Shown piece by piece: positions 24,083-33,152 of a stretch of 64,000 bases of DNA. The notes under the pieces were generated by a model. That model ran no database searches. It saw only the letters and a list, made by a program, of their open reading frames with translations, and was not told the DNA's origin. Location: assembly GCA_900184925.1 (NCBI GenBank), contig FXYJ02000005.1, positions 248,001 through 312,000 of the forward strand. Reading direction: 5' to 3'. Within the stretch, counting starts at the first letter, position 1. The number at the start of each line of letters is the position of its first letter. Source of the stretch: Ruminococcaceae bacterium HV4-5-B5C. GTDB taxonomy: Bacteria; Bacillota; Clostridia; Oscillospirales; Acutalibacteraceae. A program made the translations under genes and the position numbers.

Positions 24083-24174
24083 TGCGGTGCCGCCTCCCAG
24101 TGTTTCATTGCTGCTATTATATCATAAATCGACACAGCCGGAAAGCGGGGAATGCTGGGGATAAAGGAAGCCTG

Positions 24175-24825
24175 TTATGGCTTATTTCCCTGTTCCCGCC
24201 GGAACAGAAGATAGGAGTAAACGGCAGGAGCAGCGCACAGAAGGCCGGAAACAACGAGGGCAACAACTACCCAGGTAAAGGCCAGAAACGAGCTCAGCGC
24301 AATCAGAACTCCGCCGATAATCCACAGAGGCCCGGCAAAGCGATGCGTTTTCCTCCAGTTCTCTTCGTCGTAGAGCGTCCACGGCAGTCGGATGCCCATC
24401 GTGTAATTGGGCTTGCATTTCGGCAGATAGTTTCCGATGAAAATGAAGAGCAGTCCTACGGCGATGCCGAGCATAATGTTGATGCTGACGCGAATCTTTA
24501 CGGCATTGAGCATGGTCACGATATGGACAAGGTTAAGAATAAGAACGACGCCCCAGAGAACGGCTGCTTTCAGCTGCGGGGACCGCTCGATGTTTTTGTT
24601 CTTCGGGTCGATTTTCATCATGACGACCAGCAGCAGCACGACCGCAAGATAAAATACGGGAAGCCCGAATGCCGCAACCGCGCGGGAAGAATACCCGTTC
24701 GGGGTACCCGATGCGTTAAAATGCGTCACTACCCGCGCCGGCAGGCGGGAGTAAAATCCTGCGGAAATCAGAAAGGGGAGGACTGCCAGAAACCAGAACA
24801 GAATCTTCAGCTTTTTGTTTTTCAT
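24175..24825 (-). CDS. SdpI-family membrane protein (DUF1648)
   Basis: A 216-residue protein with six or so membrane helices. The N-terminal DUF1648 signature includes LPARVVTHFNASGTPNGY, and the SdpI-like C-terminal part has GNYLPKCKPNYTMGIRLPWT. SdpI in Bacillus gives immunity to the SdpC peptide and titrates the ArsR-type repressor SdpR at the membrane. The same operon starts with an SdpR-like regulator, so a signal/immunity role is plausible. Confidence 0.88.
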   Translation of the reverse strand: MKNKKLKILFWFLAVLPFLISAGFYSRLPARVVTHFNASGTPNGYSSRAVAAFGLPVFYLAVVLLLVVMMKIDPKNKNIERSPQLKAAVLWGVVLILNLVHIVTMLNAVKIRVSINIMLGIAVGLLFIFIGNYLPKCKPNYTMGIRLPWTLYDEENWRKTHRFAGPLWIIGGVLIALSSFLAFTWVVVALVVSGLLCAAPAVYSYLLFRREQGNKP

Positions 24826-24877
24826 GCTTCTTGTTTGCTCCTTTACTATTTCCGCGGGATCAAAGAGAAAAAGAAAA

Positions 24878-25657
24878 TCAGACGGCGGCAGGAAGACAGG
24901 GCTGCTGAAATCTCGGCTTCATTCTGACTGCAAAGATCAGGAGCAGGAGACTGATGAGGAAGCTGACGCTTTCCAGCAGCAGCATGTTGGAGCCCGCAAT
25001 CAGGCTGGGAACGGAATCCACCACCGTATGCGCTGCAAGCGCCAGAAAATACCAACCGATCTGATGATTCCGCACGCCGCGGAAGACGAGGACGGTTGCC
25101 GCCAGATGGAACATGACGGTCGAAACGCGTTCCCAGACCGCCATCAGGATGAGTGGAGCGGAGAGCTTTGCCATTGCGGCGGCGATCGGAGCTCCGGCGG
25201 TGCCCGACGGACTCAATGCGCCGCTGTTGAGCAGCAGGCAGGTGGCAAGATTTGAGACTTCCGTCAGCCCCACGATCAGAATACACTCGCAGAATCCGTG
25301 ACCGAGACCGAAAGCGACCGCATCTCGGTACCCACGCTCGGCCGGCTTCAGACAGAATCGCGCGCCTACATACCGCGCCGTCTCTTCAAAAAGCCCTGCC
25401 GTAAAGGCAAGCGCGATTAGGTAGACAGTTGTGTTCTGTTTGGCAAAGGCCAAAAACCAGCTTTGTTTCCCGAGAGCGCTGAGGATCGGAAGACGCAGGC
25501 AAATCTGTGAAACAAAGAATGCCAGAACGCCGAACCACATTGGCTTCGGGGCAATGATTCGCTTTACGCAGAGAACGATCAGAAGGATGACCGGGGCAAG
25601 GAAGGTCAGCGCTGCGGCAAGCGCAAGCGAACAGATCGTTATAGAAGGGACTACCAT
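24878..25657 (-). CDS. YhfC-family intramembrane metalloprotease-like protein
   Basis: The ATG at 25,657 has AAAGGG eight bases upstream and is preferred to the GTG three codons earlier. About eight membrane helices with a conserved AGLFEETARYVGARF motif (Glu-Glu pair) and FGLGHGFCECI, and AHTVVDSVPSL near the C-terminus. These conserved E and H residues are typical of the YhfC family, distant relatives of CPBP-type proteases. It lies in the exporter operon, which fits peptide processing or protection. Confidence 0.85.
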   Translation of the reverse strand: MVVPSITICSLALAAALTFLAPVILLIVLCVKRIIAPKPMWFGVLAFFVSQICLRLPILSALGKQSWFLAFAKQNTTVYLIALAFTAGLFEETARYVGARFCLKPAERGYRDAVAFGLGHGFCECILIVGLTEVSNLATCLLLNSGALSPSGTAGAPIAAAMAKLSAPLILMAVWERVSTVMFHLAATVLVFRGVRNHQIGWYFLALAAHTVVDSVPSLIAGSNMLLLESVSFLISLLLLIFAVRMKPRFQQPCLPAAV

Positions 25658-25722
25658 TGCAAACACCCTTTCTCATTATAATCAATCCGTACAAAAAGGA
25701 AAATAGATTCCAAAGATATTTA

Positions 25723-27750
25723 TTACGCCTTCTGCCCGTATTGCCTGAGAACAGCGTAAAGATGGTTTGTTTTGGCCGAATCATTGAAGTTAAGGACCGT
25801 AAAGCCGCCTTTATAAATGACGAACAGGAAAGGTCCTTTTTTGCTTTCCGTATAAACGTGTCCGCGGCCGAGACCTTCCACCACAAAGCTTCCCCGCAGC
25901 TGTGCGCCGGACGAAAAACCGACCCTTCCGCTTACGGAAGGCAGGGTATCTTTCAGGTAGACTTTCTGAATCTGCGAGAGTGCAAAGGAAGAGGACTCCC
26001 CAAGCCCTGCGGATACAGTAACTTCCGACGAGGTAACGGAAACATCCGTGTGAACGAAGAAAATCTCCCAGCCTACCATTCCCAGAACAGCCACTGTGAA
26101 GACAACGCCCAGCGTCACACGAATCGTTTTCCGTCGATCTGCGGCTTTCTTCGCGGGCTTTGCGCTCGGGTCAATTCCGCTTAGCAGCTCGGGGCCTTTT
26201 CGGAACAGAAGCTGTGCGGAGGCCTCCAGAAGCACAAGATTGTAGATCAGCAGGAAAAGCAGACCGTTTTGCAGATTTAACTGCATTTTATAAAGAAGAA
26301 AGGCGGGAAGTCCGAGAAGAATGGCCATGACCAGCAGTTCGATGGTGACATTAAAGTTCTGCTTGACCGCGGCGGTCTCATCATTCCAGAGAAGCTTCGG
26401 AAAAGCGAGGTCAAGGAACAGCCCGAACATATTAAAGGTAATCAGTGAGATTGCGCTGAGTCCGCAGGCGGAAACCGCCGTCAGGGCGTCCGGTCGGTAC
26501 AGAATGCAGACGGGGATGGTCGTGATAATCAGCGTGGCAAAACTTAACCCAAGTCCGGGAATGAGCTTGCCGAGAATCTGAACCTTCATGGGAACAGGAA
26601 ACAGCCGGGCAAGGTTTGCGTCCGGGCCGTCGCGCGACACAGCGGTGGGGGAAACCACGTTTGTCATTGACACGAAGGCCAGAAACAGAACGCACAGGGA
26701 AATGACTATTGCGTCGGCGTGGGGAATGGCGATGCTGTGGAGTGTAACGCCAAAGGTTACCACCATAATCAGCGGCACCAGCAAAGCACCCAGCAGGCAG
26801 TTCAGCGCATAGGCGGGCGTGCGGCAGAGAAGCCGCCAATCTTTGAGAGCAAGCGAAAGAACCGCCGGGCGTCTTTTGGTCCGGAGACCCTCGTTGGTAA
26901 CCCGGCTGCCGACTGAGGTCTGTGACAGGCCTACGACTCCTCTGAGGTAGAGGCGGTTTCCGAGCAGCAGGAAAACGGCCACCGCGGCGGCACTGACAAG
27001 CAGGAAAGCCACCAGCCAGAGAAGAGAGACGGCGGTACCGTCAAGAATTGCGTGGCCTGCCAGCAGGTTCGACGGGAACAGCACAGCTGCCTTGTTCATC
27101 AGCGCGCTGCTGTCCTGAATGGAAACCGAACGGTCTCCCAAAAGCTGCATTGGGATGCAGATTCCCAGGGAAAGCGCAATCGCCAGCAGACCGGCGAGAA
27201 ATTTCACACGGTCTTTGTTGTGGAAAAAGCGGCTGAACGCCATGATCAGGATGCTGACAACCGAGCACACGACCGTGGGGAGCAGAGGAAGCGCAGCGAA
27301 GACGAGAATGGCGTTTACCCAGTAGAAGACATTTCCGCCCCGGATCCCGAGAACGACAAGGCCGGGCAGTACTACCAGAACTTCAATCAGGTATTGAAAG
27401 AGCAGCACTACGGTGAACTTTGCGGCGAGAATACGTTGGGGGGGGATCGGCATGGTCAGCAGCAGCACAGTGTCGTCCGCAAAATAGTATGTGCTGATGA
27501 CGTAAAGAATCCCGAGCAGAACCATGGTAACGCAGGCACCGGTCAGAAGGCCGGTCAGCATGGCGCCTTCCAGATGATAAGCGGTAATCATGCCGTAAGA
27601 ATTCCAGAATGCCGCCGCTTCCACGCCGAGCAGAGGCAGAAAAGCGACTGCGACGATCAGCAGCACGATTTTGCTCCGGGTGTCGTCCGTCTGGCCGGGC
27701 ATGGCACCGTTTTTGAAGAGGACCCGTGTCAGCGCCCCGTATTTATTCAT
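25723..27750 (-). CDS. ABC-2 type exporter permease (large, 12+ TM)
   Basis: A 675-residue membrane protein with many helices in two halves and a short C-terminal extracytoplasmic domain (SSEVTVSAGLGESSSFAL) behind the last helix. It carries the motif RTKRRPAVLSLALKDWRLLCRTP before the second half, typical of large putative ABC exporters in Clostridia. It pairs with the ATPase whose 3' end overlaps its start by eight bases. Substrate unknown. Confidence 0.88.
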   Translation of the reverse strand: MNKYGALTRVLFKNGAMPGQTDDTRSKIVLLIVAVAFLPLLGVEAAAFWNSYGMITAYHLEGAMLTGLLTGACVTMVLLGILYVISTYYFADDTVLLLTMPIPPQRILAAKFTVVLLFQYLIEVLVVLPGLVVLGIRGGNVFYWVNAILVFAALPLLPTVVCSVVSILIMAFSRFFHNKDRVKFLAGLLAIALSLGICIPMQLLGDRSVSIQDSSALMNKAAVLFPSNLLAGHAILDGTAVSLLWLVAFLLVSAAAVAVFLLLGNRLYLRGVVGLSQTSVGSRVTNEGLRTKRRPAVLSLALKDWRLLCRTPAYALNCLLGALLVPLIMVVTFGVTLHSIAIPHADAIVISLCVLFLAFVSMTNVVSPTAVSRDGPDANLARLFPVPMKVQILGKLIPGLGLSFATLIITTIPVCILYRPDALTAVSACGLSAISLITFNMFGLFLDLAFPKLLWNDETAAVKQNFNVTIELLVMAILLGLPAFLLYKMQLNLQNGLLFLLIYNLVLLEASAQLLFRKGPELLSGIDPSAKPAKKAADRRKTIRVTLGVVFTVAVLGMVGWEIFFVHTDVSVTSSEVTVSAGLGESSSFALSQIQKVYLKDTLPSVSGRVGFSSGAQLRGSFVVEGLGRGHVYTESKKGPFLFVIYKGGFTVLNFNDSAKTNHLYAVLRQYGQKA

Positions 27751-28468
27751 GGTCGGTCATCTCCAGGAAGATCTTTTCAAGCGATTCGTCGCCGCGGTGC
27801 TGTTCCTTCAGCTCGCTCAGGCTGCCGGAAAACAGAATTCTGCCGTGGTCGATAATGGCGACACGGTCACACAGGTTTTCTGCCACTTCAAGCACATGGG
27901 TGGAAAAGAAGACGGTTTTACGGGAGTCGGCATGCTGGCGCATGCGCTGTTTGAGAGTGAAGGCGGATTTCGGGTCGAGACCCGTAAGAGGCTCGTCGAG
28001 AATCCACACCGCGGGGTCATGAAGCAGCGCTCCGATAATCACGATCTTTTGGCGCATGCCGTGGGAATAGCTCTGAATTCGGTCGCCGAGCGCCTTATTC
28101 ATTTCAAATTCAGCCGACAGCGTTTTGATGCGTTCCGCCCGCAGTTCGCCCGGAACGTCGTACATGTCCGCCATGAAGTCCAGATATTCGATTCCCTTGA
28201 GACGAAGAAGCTGGTCCGGACTGTCCGGAACATATCCGAACTGCTTTTTTGCCTCGATGGGGTGTTCGGCGACATCGATCCCGTTAATTCGAATTCGGCC
28301 GGAATCAGGTTTCAGAATACCGGTCATCATCTTGATTGAGGTCGTTTTGCCGGCGCCGTTCGGTCCGAGAAAGCCGAAAATTTCCCCGTCGTTTACCGTC
28401 AGAGCAAGATGGTCCGCCGCCGTTTTCGACGGGCCGAAGTTTTTGCAGACATCTGAAAATTCAATCAT
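27743..28468 (-). CDS. ABC transporter ATP-binding protein
   Basis: The start at 28,468 (MIEFSDVCKNFGPSK) has GGAGA upstream; a longer frame would cover the zinc-ribbon gene. Walker A GPNGAGKTTSIKMM, signature SYSHGMRQKIVI, Walker B VWILDEPLTGLD, and the H-loop STHVLE are all present. It powers the neighbouring permease. Confidence 0.95.
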   Translation of the reverse strand: MIEFSDVCKNFGPSKTAADHLALTVNDGEIFGFLGPNGAGKTTSIKMMTGILKPDSGRIRINGIDVAEHPIEAKKQFGYVPDSPDQLLRLKGIEYLDFMADMYDVPGELRAERIKTLSAEFEMNKALGDRIQSYSHGMRQKIVIIGALLHDPAVWILDEPLTGLDPKSAFTLKQRMRQHADSRKTVFFSTHVLEVAENLCDRVAIIDHGRILFSGSLSELKEQHRGDESLEKIFLEMTDHE

Positions 28469-28494
28469 GACCGATTTCTCCTTTGAAGTCTTAT

Positions 28495-28713
28495 TTATTC
28501 CCTGCCCGCAGGTGGCATCATGCTGGTTTTTCCGCAGTGGGGGCATTTCAGCATGTGAGATCCGTAAGAATGGATTCCCAGCAGCTGTGCTTTCTTTGGA
28601 ACGAAAGTCTGCCCGCACTTCGGGCATTGAAAAGGCGTGTGATTGGGAATTAAAAGGAAAACGATGATCATGATAACAACGACACCGATCGTAATCCATT
28701 GAAACAGATCCAT
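28495..28713 (-). CDS. membrane-anchored zinc-ribbon protein (72 aa)
   Basis: The start is at 28,713 (MDLFQWITIGVVVIM) behind GGAGGG. One transmembrane helix is followed by CPKCGQTF and CPHCGKTS, a treble-clef zinc ribbon facing the cytoplasm. It occurs inside the exporter operon; role unknown, possibly an assembly or regulatory subunit. Confidence 0.8.
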   Translation of the reverse strand: MDLFQWITIGVVVIMIIVFLLIPNHTPFQCPKCGQTFVPKKAQLLGIHSYGSHMLKCPHCGKTSMMPPAGRE

Positions 28714-28789
28714 GAAATAACCCTCCATATGTAAGAAATAAAGATTCAATGACAAACATCCGTGTAATCTGTGTGCCTCTGATTCAGAC

Positions 28790-28945
28790 TCACTTTTGCA
28801 TCAGAAAATAAAAGAGAAATCCCAACACCATCACAATGATCCCCATGATGCGCCCAATGAGGATGGATTTTTTTAAGCCAAGTGCCTGAACGGTCTGCGG
28901 AGTGCAGAACGGAAGAAAGAGAATGGCGCATCCCATTGCAGCCAT
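28790..28945 (-). CDS. small membrane protein (51 aa) in the sdpR-like operon
   Basis: Starts one base after the stop of the arsR-type gene. The product is hydrophobic, with two membrane segments (AAMGCAILFLPFCTP and GRIMGIIVMVLGFLFYFLM). Typical small DUF-type integral protein linked to SdpR/SdpI loci. Its size leaves some doubt, but the tight spacing supports it. Confidence 0.65.
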   Translation of the reverse strand: MAAMGCAILFLPFCTPQTVQALGLKKSILIGRIMGIIVMVLGFLFYFLMQK

Positions 28946-28946
28946 T

Positions 28947-29246
28947 TTATTTTCGCCCTTTGCTTTTTCCTCCGCCGAGAAACGACTGCAGCCAGTTCAT
29001 CGCCTCCTCAAAGACGGACAGATTCAGAATGTAATAGATGAACTTTCCATCCCTCCGGTCGTAAACGAGCCCGGCGTCTTTCAGAACAGAAAGGTGATGC
29101 GAAACTGTGGCACCGGTCATGTCAAAATGCTCTGAAATCTCCCCGGCCGAAAGCGGGCCCTGTTTCAGTAAATTGAGAATTTTCCGTCTGGTCGGGTCGG
29201 AAAGTGCTTTGAATGTGTCACCCAGCGGATTTTCACCTCCGTTCAT
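28947..29246 (-). CDS. ArsR/SdpR-family autorepressor
   Basis: A 99-residue winged-helix protein: GDTFKALSDPTRRKILNLLK, SAGEISEHFDMTGATVSHHL, and KDAGLVYDRRDGKFIYYIL. It lacks the Cys metal motif, as in SdpR-type autorepressors. It is the first gene of an operon that ends with an SdpI-like protein, so release of repression may occur by membrane capture. Its start codon lies inside its own presumed operator. Confidence 0.88.
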   Translation of the reverse strand: MNGGENPLGDTFKALSDPTRRKILNLLKQGPLSAGEISEHFDMTGATVSHHLSVLKDAGLVYDRRDGKFIYYILNLSVFEEAMNWLQSFLGGGKSKGRK

Positions 29247-29294
29247 TTAGATGAATTTCTAAATGAATATAGCACTCTTTCTCAGGTGCGTCAA
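29244..29294 (-). promoter_or_regulatory. promoter and operator of the sdpR-like operon
   Basis: On the minus strand TTGACG (29,294-29,289), 17-bp spacer, TATATT (29,271-29,266), immediately followed by a perfect 8-bp inverted repeat CATTTAGA-N6-TCTAAATG (29,244-29,265) that includes the start codon. This arrangement fits ArsR-type autorepression. Confidence 0.8.
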
Positions 29295-29363
29295 GAGCCA
29301 AAACCCTGTTTTTTACCTTTCTTTACACCGGAAGCATTCGTCATGCCCCTGAAAGAAAAACGG

Positions 29364-29392
29364 TTGCCTTTTTTGCGGAAAACGGGTATAAT
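29364..29392 (+). promoter_or_regulatory. promoter of SRP RNA
   Basis: TTGCCT, 17-bp spacer, TATAAT, ending about six bases before the presumed 5' end of the SRP RNA. Confidence 0.7.
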
Positions 29393-29397
29393 AAAAA

Positions 29398-29618
29398 AGC
29401 TGTACCGGGTGGTTTCGGCCACGGCGGTGCGGCTGAGCAAGGCAGAAATGCGTGCGATAAGATATGCGGGCGGGCGGGCTCTGTGCGGCAGGGTGCCGTG
29501 AACCATGTCAGGCGGGGAACCGAGCAGCATTAAGCGGATTTCCCTGTGCGATGCAGTCGGTCTGTTCGTTCGCATATCTTTTCGCATGAACCGTGCAGAC
29601 GGGTCTGCCTTGCTTTCC
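29398..29618 (+). ncRNA. ffs: signal recognition particle RNA, large bacterial type
   Basis: The conserved apical domain (GTGAACCATGTCAGG then GGAAC and GCAGCATTAAG, about 29,499-29,534) is clear. A long helix closes around it: GAGCAAGGCAGA (29,434-29,446) pairs with TCTGCCTTGCT near the 3' end, and GATATGCG pairs with CGCATATC. The extra 5' part with GGGTGGTTTCGGCCACGG is the Alu-like domain of the Firmicutes type. Location directly upstream of dnaX is usual. Confidence 0.85.
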
Positions 29619-29660
29619 GTTTGTCGGAGAAATTTTTGTCGAAAGGCGGTGGCGGCGGAC

Positions 29661-31265
29661 TTGTATCAGGTTTTATACCGGAAGTGGCGCCCAAAGCGGT
29701 TTTCCGACGTGGTCGGCCAGCCGCAGGTCACCGTGACGCTGAAAAATGAACTGAAGTCCGGCCGTATTTCCCACGCGTACTTGTTTACCGGGTCGCGCGG
29801 AACGGGGAAGACCACCTGCGCGAAGATCCTCGCCAAAGCGGTCAACTGCCTGAATCCGCAGGACGGAGATCCGTGCGGCGAGTGTGAGATTTGTCAGGGT
29901 GTCGAAAACGGGTCCGTCATGGACGTTGTAGAAATCGACGCAGCCAGCAATAACGGGGTCGAGAATATCCGCACGCTGCGTGAGGAAGCGCATTTTACCC
30001 CGGCAGCCGCGAAGTACCGGGTCTACATCATTGACGAAGTGCATATGCTTTCCGTCGGCGCGTTCAATGCTCTTCTCAAAACGCTGGAGGAGCCGCCGGC
30101 GCATGTCATCTTTATTTTGGCGACAACGGAAGTTCATAAGATTCCCGCAACCATCCTTTCACGTTGCCAGCGGTTCGATTTTCACCGCATCCCGCCGCAG
30201 AACATTGCCGACCGCCTGATCTACGTGGCGGAGCAGGAGAACGCAAAGCTGGACCCACAGGCAGCGCTGCTGATTGCCCGGCTGGCTGACGGGGCTCTGC
30301 GCGACGCTCTTTCAATTCTGGATCAGTGCTTTGGCCGCAGTAAAGACGTAACAGAGCAGATCGTCGCGGAAACAGCGGGTCTTGTGGGCAGGGAACACCT
30401 TCTTGCGCTGGCCGAAGCCGTAAGGACCGGCGATTCTGCCGCGGCGCTTGAAACCGTGGACGAGCTTTATCGCTCATCGAAGGATATGGCCCGCCTCTGT
30501 GAAGAGATGTCGTCTCATTTTCGTGGAATGATGATGATCAAGACCATGAAGGACGCGCGGGAGATTCTCGCCGTGCCGGAGACGGAGTTCATACAGATGG
30601 AAAAGCAGGCGCTTTCCATGCCGCTGCCGGTAATTTTACATGTGATTGACACGATGCAGGAGGCGCTTGAAAGAATGTACCGGGGAGGCGACCGCCGAAC
30701 CGTGTTCGAAATGGCTGTTCTTCGCCTGTGTACACCGCAGCTCGACGCGTCGGCCGACGCGCTGCTTCGCAGGGTGGAGGCGTTGGAGCAGGGCGCTCCG
30801 CAGCGGACTTCTCCCGCGAAGGCAAAGGAGCGGAGCAGGGGCGCTGCGGAACAGCCCGTACCCTCCGCGCCTGAGGATGAGCCTGACGAGCCGCCGGAAA
30901 CGCCGGTTGTGCCTTCGGAAGAAGATGCAGAAGCGGCTTCGGGCGAAGCGACACAGCTTGCCGAATGGCCGGAAATCCTGCAGATTGTCAAGTCACTTTC
31001 ACCTTCGGCGGGCGCGGCATTTACCGGTTCTTCGGCGTATGTCAGCGGAGGCTTTGTTCTGATCGACGCGCCGAAGCAGCTTGCGCTTCAATTGCTGCGT
31101 CAGCCGAATCAGCGCGACAATATCCGGCAGGCGATCAAACAGGTTACCGGGAGGTCTTACCGCCTCGGTCCTTACCGAAAGCCGGAACGGAAGGCAGACG
31201 AAGATCCGCTTGCGCTTTTGGCGAAAACCGCGGAAGCGGAAGGCATAGAAGTAGTTCAAAAATAA
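29661..31265 (+). CDS. dnaX: DNA polymerase III gamma/tau subunit
   Basis: The start is taken as TTG at 29,661 (reading MYQVLYRKWRPKRFSDVVGQ), because the longer frame crosses the SRP RNA. Walker A is GSRGTGKTTCAKIL, the zinc site CGECEIC, Walker B VYIIDEVHML, sensor 1 LATTE. About 534 residues, with an acidic Pro/Glu-rich linker before the C-terminal tau-like part. It is the clamp-loader ATPase. Confidence 0.95.
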   Translation: MYQVLYRKWRPKRFSDVVGQPQVTVTLKNELKSGRISHAYLFTGSRGTGKTTCAKILAKAVNCLNPQDGDPCGECEICQGVENGSVMDVVEIDAASNNGVENIRTLREEAHFTPAAAKYRVYIIDEVHMLSVGAFNALLKTLEEPPAHVIFILATTEVHKIPATILSRCQRFDFHRIPPQNIADRLIYVAEQENAKLDPQAALLIARLADGALRDALSILDQCFGRSKDVTEQIVAETAGLVGREHLLALAEAVRTGDSAAALETVDELYRSSKDMARLCEEMSSHFRGMMMIKTMKDAREILAVPETEFIQMEKQALSMPLPVILHVIDTMQEALERMYRGGDRRTVFEMAVLRLCTPQLDASADALLRRVEALEQGAPQRTSPAKAKERSRGAAEQPVPSAPEDEPDEPPETPVVPSEEDAEAASGEATQLAEWPEILQIVKSLSPSAGAAFTGSSAYVSGGFVLIDAPKQLALQLLRQPNQRDNIRQAIKQVTGRSYRLGPYRKPERKADEDPLALLAKTAEAEGIEVVQK

Positions 31266-31281
31266 GCAGGGGGTTTATGAA

Positions 31282-31629
31282 ATGAAAGCAAGATTACCGA
31301 AGGGATACGGCGGTGGGCCTTCCAATTTGCAGCAGTTGGCGCAGCAGGCGCAGAAACTGCAGCAGCAGATGGGGGATCTTACCGCAGAACTGGAAGAAAA
31401 GGATTATACCGCAGCGTCCGGCGGCGAGGCCGTTAAGGCGACAGTAACCGGCAAAATGGAAGTCAAGTCGCTTGAAATCAAGCCGGAGGTCGTGGACCCG
31501 GAAGATACGGAGATGCTTTCCGACCTTGTGATTGCTGCAGTAAATGAAGCTCTTCGCGCGGCTGCATCCGATAAGGCCGAGCAGATGGAGAAGCTTTCCG
31601 GCGGGCTGAATATGCCGGGGATGTTCTGA
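31282..31629 (+). CDS. ybaB: YbaB/EbfC nucleoid-associated protein
   Basis: A 115-residue protein: QQAQKLQQQMGDLTAELEEK, GGEAVKATVTGKMEVKSLEI and LSDLVIAAVNEALRAA. DNA-binding dimer, found between dnaX and recR in most Firmicutes. The start follows GGGGG. Confidence 0.95.
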   Translation: MKARLPKGYGGGPSNLQQLAQQAQKLQQQMGDLTAELEEKDYTAASGGEAVKATVTGKMEVKSLEIKPEVVDPEDTEMLSDLVIAAVNEALRAAASDKAEQMEKLSGGLNMPGMF

Positions 31630-31630
31630 T

Positions 31631-32233
31631 ATGTCGGAGTTTCACATTGCACCGCTTGCGCGGCTGGTGGAGCAGTTTGAGCGCCTGCCCGGAATCGGCT
31701 ATAAAAGTGCTCAGAGACTGGCGTACTATGTTCTTGGGCTTTCCGACGAAGAAGTCAAACAGCTTTCCGATTCGATTCTGGAAGCGCATGATAAAATACA
31801 TACCTGCCGTGTCTGCTGTAATCTGACCGATCAGGAGCTGTGCTCCATCTGCCGCAACGATTCACGGGATCATTCCACGATCTGTGTCGTAGAGAATCCG
31901 CGCGACGTCGTCGCTATGGAGCGCACCCGCGACTACGGGGGCACATATCATGTTCTGCACGGCGTGATTTCTCCGCTTAACGGCGTTGGCCCGGATCAGC
32001 TTCACATTAAAGAACTGTTGGACCGCGTGAATGGCGGTGAAATCGGGGAGGTCATCATGGCGACGAACCCCACGGTGGAAGGCGAGGCGACAGCAATGTA
32101 TGTTTCGCGCCTGCTTAAGCCGCTCGGTGTTCGGGTGACCCGCCTTGCCTATGGTATCCCCGTCGGCGGCGACCTCGAATATGCTGACGAAGTGACGCTT
32201 TCGCGTGCGCTGGAAGGCCGCAGCGAGCTTTGA
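31631..32233 (+). CDS. recR: recombination protein RecR
   Basis: A 200-residue protein. Helix-hairpin-helix (LPGIGYKSAQRLAYY), a C4 zinc finger (CRVCCNLTDQELCSIC), a TOPRIM domain with CVVENPRDVVAMERT, and ATNPTVEGEATAMY. It works with RecF/RecO in gap repair. It begins one base after the ybaB stop. Confidence 0.97.
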   Translation: MSEFHIAPLARLVEQFERLPGIGYKSAQRLAYYVLGLSDEEVKQLSDSILEAHDKIHTCRVCCNLTDQELCSICRNDSRDHSTICVVENPRDVVAMERTRDYGGTYHVLHGVISPLNGVGPDQLHIKELLDRVNGGEIGEVIMATNPTVEGEATAMYVSRLLKPLGVRVTRLAYGIPVGGDLEYADEVTLSRALEGRSEL

Positions 32234-32253
32234 AAAATCAGTTGACATAACTC

Positions 32254-32282
32254 TTGACAAGAAACGGGAAATATGGTATTCT
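32254..32282 (+). promoter_or_regulatory. promoter of smpB (and ssrA)
   Basis: TTGACA, 17-bp spacer, TATTCT, 30 bp before the smpB start. Confidence 0.75.
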
Positions 32283-32310
32283 CAAGTCCCGGCGGAAACG
32301 GAGGTTCTTC

Positions 32311-32775
32311 ATGGCGAAGGAATCGCTGAAAACAATAGCAAAAAACAAAAAAGCATTTCATGATTACTTCGTGGAAGAATCGATGGAAGCGGGCATTGAG
32401 TTGCGCGGCACGGAGGTCAAATCCGTGCGCAGAGGTCAGGTGAACCTGAAGGATTCCTGGTGTTCGGTCAACAACGGCGAACTGCAGATTAATGGAATGC
32501 ACATCAGCCCATACGACCACGGGAACATCTTTAATCAGGATCCGATGCGAGTGCGCCGTCTGCTGATGCACAGACGTGAGATCATGCGTCTGTTCGGTCT
32601 CGTTAAACAGAACGGGTATTCCCTGATTCCAATTTCGATTTACCTCAAGGGATCGCTCGTGAAAGTGCAGGTCGGGTTGTGCAAGGGCAAAAAGCTCTAC
32701 GATAAGCGCGCGGATATGGCAGCGCGCGCCGCAAAGAGGGACATTGAGCGGGCCATTAAAGAAAACAACCGGTAA
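32311..32775 (+). CDS. smpB: SsrA-binding protein SmpB
   Basis: The start is at 32,311 ([20 protein letters not shown]) behind GGAGG. Motifs [40 protein letters not shown] and a basic C-terminal tail ([20 protein letters not shown]) that reaches the decoding centre. Partner of tmRNA, encoded directly downstream. Confidence 0.97.
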   Translation: MAKESLKTIAKNKKAFHDYFVEESMEAGIELRGTEVKSVRRGQVNLKDSWCSVNNGELQINGMHISPYDHGNIFNQDPMRVRRLLMHRREIMRLFGLVKQNGYSLIPISIYLKGSLVKVQVGLCKGKKLYDKRADMAARAAKRDIERAIKENNR

Positions 32776-32782
32776 TTTATAT

Positions 32783-33152
32783 GGGGATGTAAAGGCTTCG
32801 ACGGGGGCAGTGAACCTTGGCAAGCGAGCAGCGTCGCGAAACGCTATATTTTCGCAAAGCAAATTAAATGACAAAACTTCTAACGCTAACTATAATTCCA
32901 ATTATGGGATGGCGCTTGCAGCCTAATTAGCTGCCGTCCTTACCGGGAACACCGCGGCCCGGCTAAGGGCGTCGATTAGCGGTGAACGTGAACCGGGGAA
33001 CGCCTTTACCCCGGTCATGACTCAAAGGCTACCAAAGTGTGAAGCCTGCCTCTGGGCGTCACGCTGCGGGAAATTTAAATCATAGGCTACGCTCGTAGAA
33101 AACCCTGGCAAGTTACCTTCGGACACGGGTTCGACTCCCGTCATCTCCACCA
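32783..33152 (+). ncRNA. ssrA: transfer-messenger RNA
   Basis: The 5' end GGGGATGTAAAGGCTTCGAC pairs with CATCTCCACCA at the 3' end (one G-U), and the T-arm ACGGGTTCGACTCCCGT is present; CCA is encoded. The tag frame ends at a TAA at 32,924-32,926 and reads NDKTSNANYNSNYGMALAA, an unusually long tag of about 19-20 residues (resume codon not certain) with the usual hydrophobic ALAA degron. It lies right after smpB; the 3' end is also the boundary of an integrated element. Confidence 0.95.

Noticed and set aside
29505-29660. Longer N-terminus of DnaX
   Set aside because: The extension would be encoded within the SRP RNA, and the conserved YQVLYRKWRP start of DnaX begins at 29,661.
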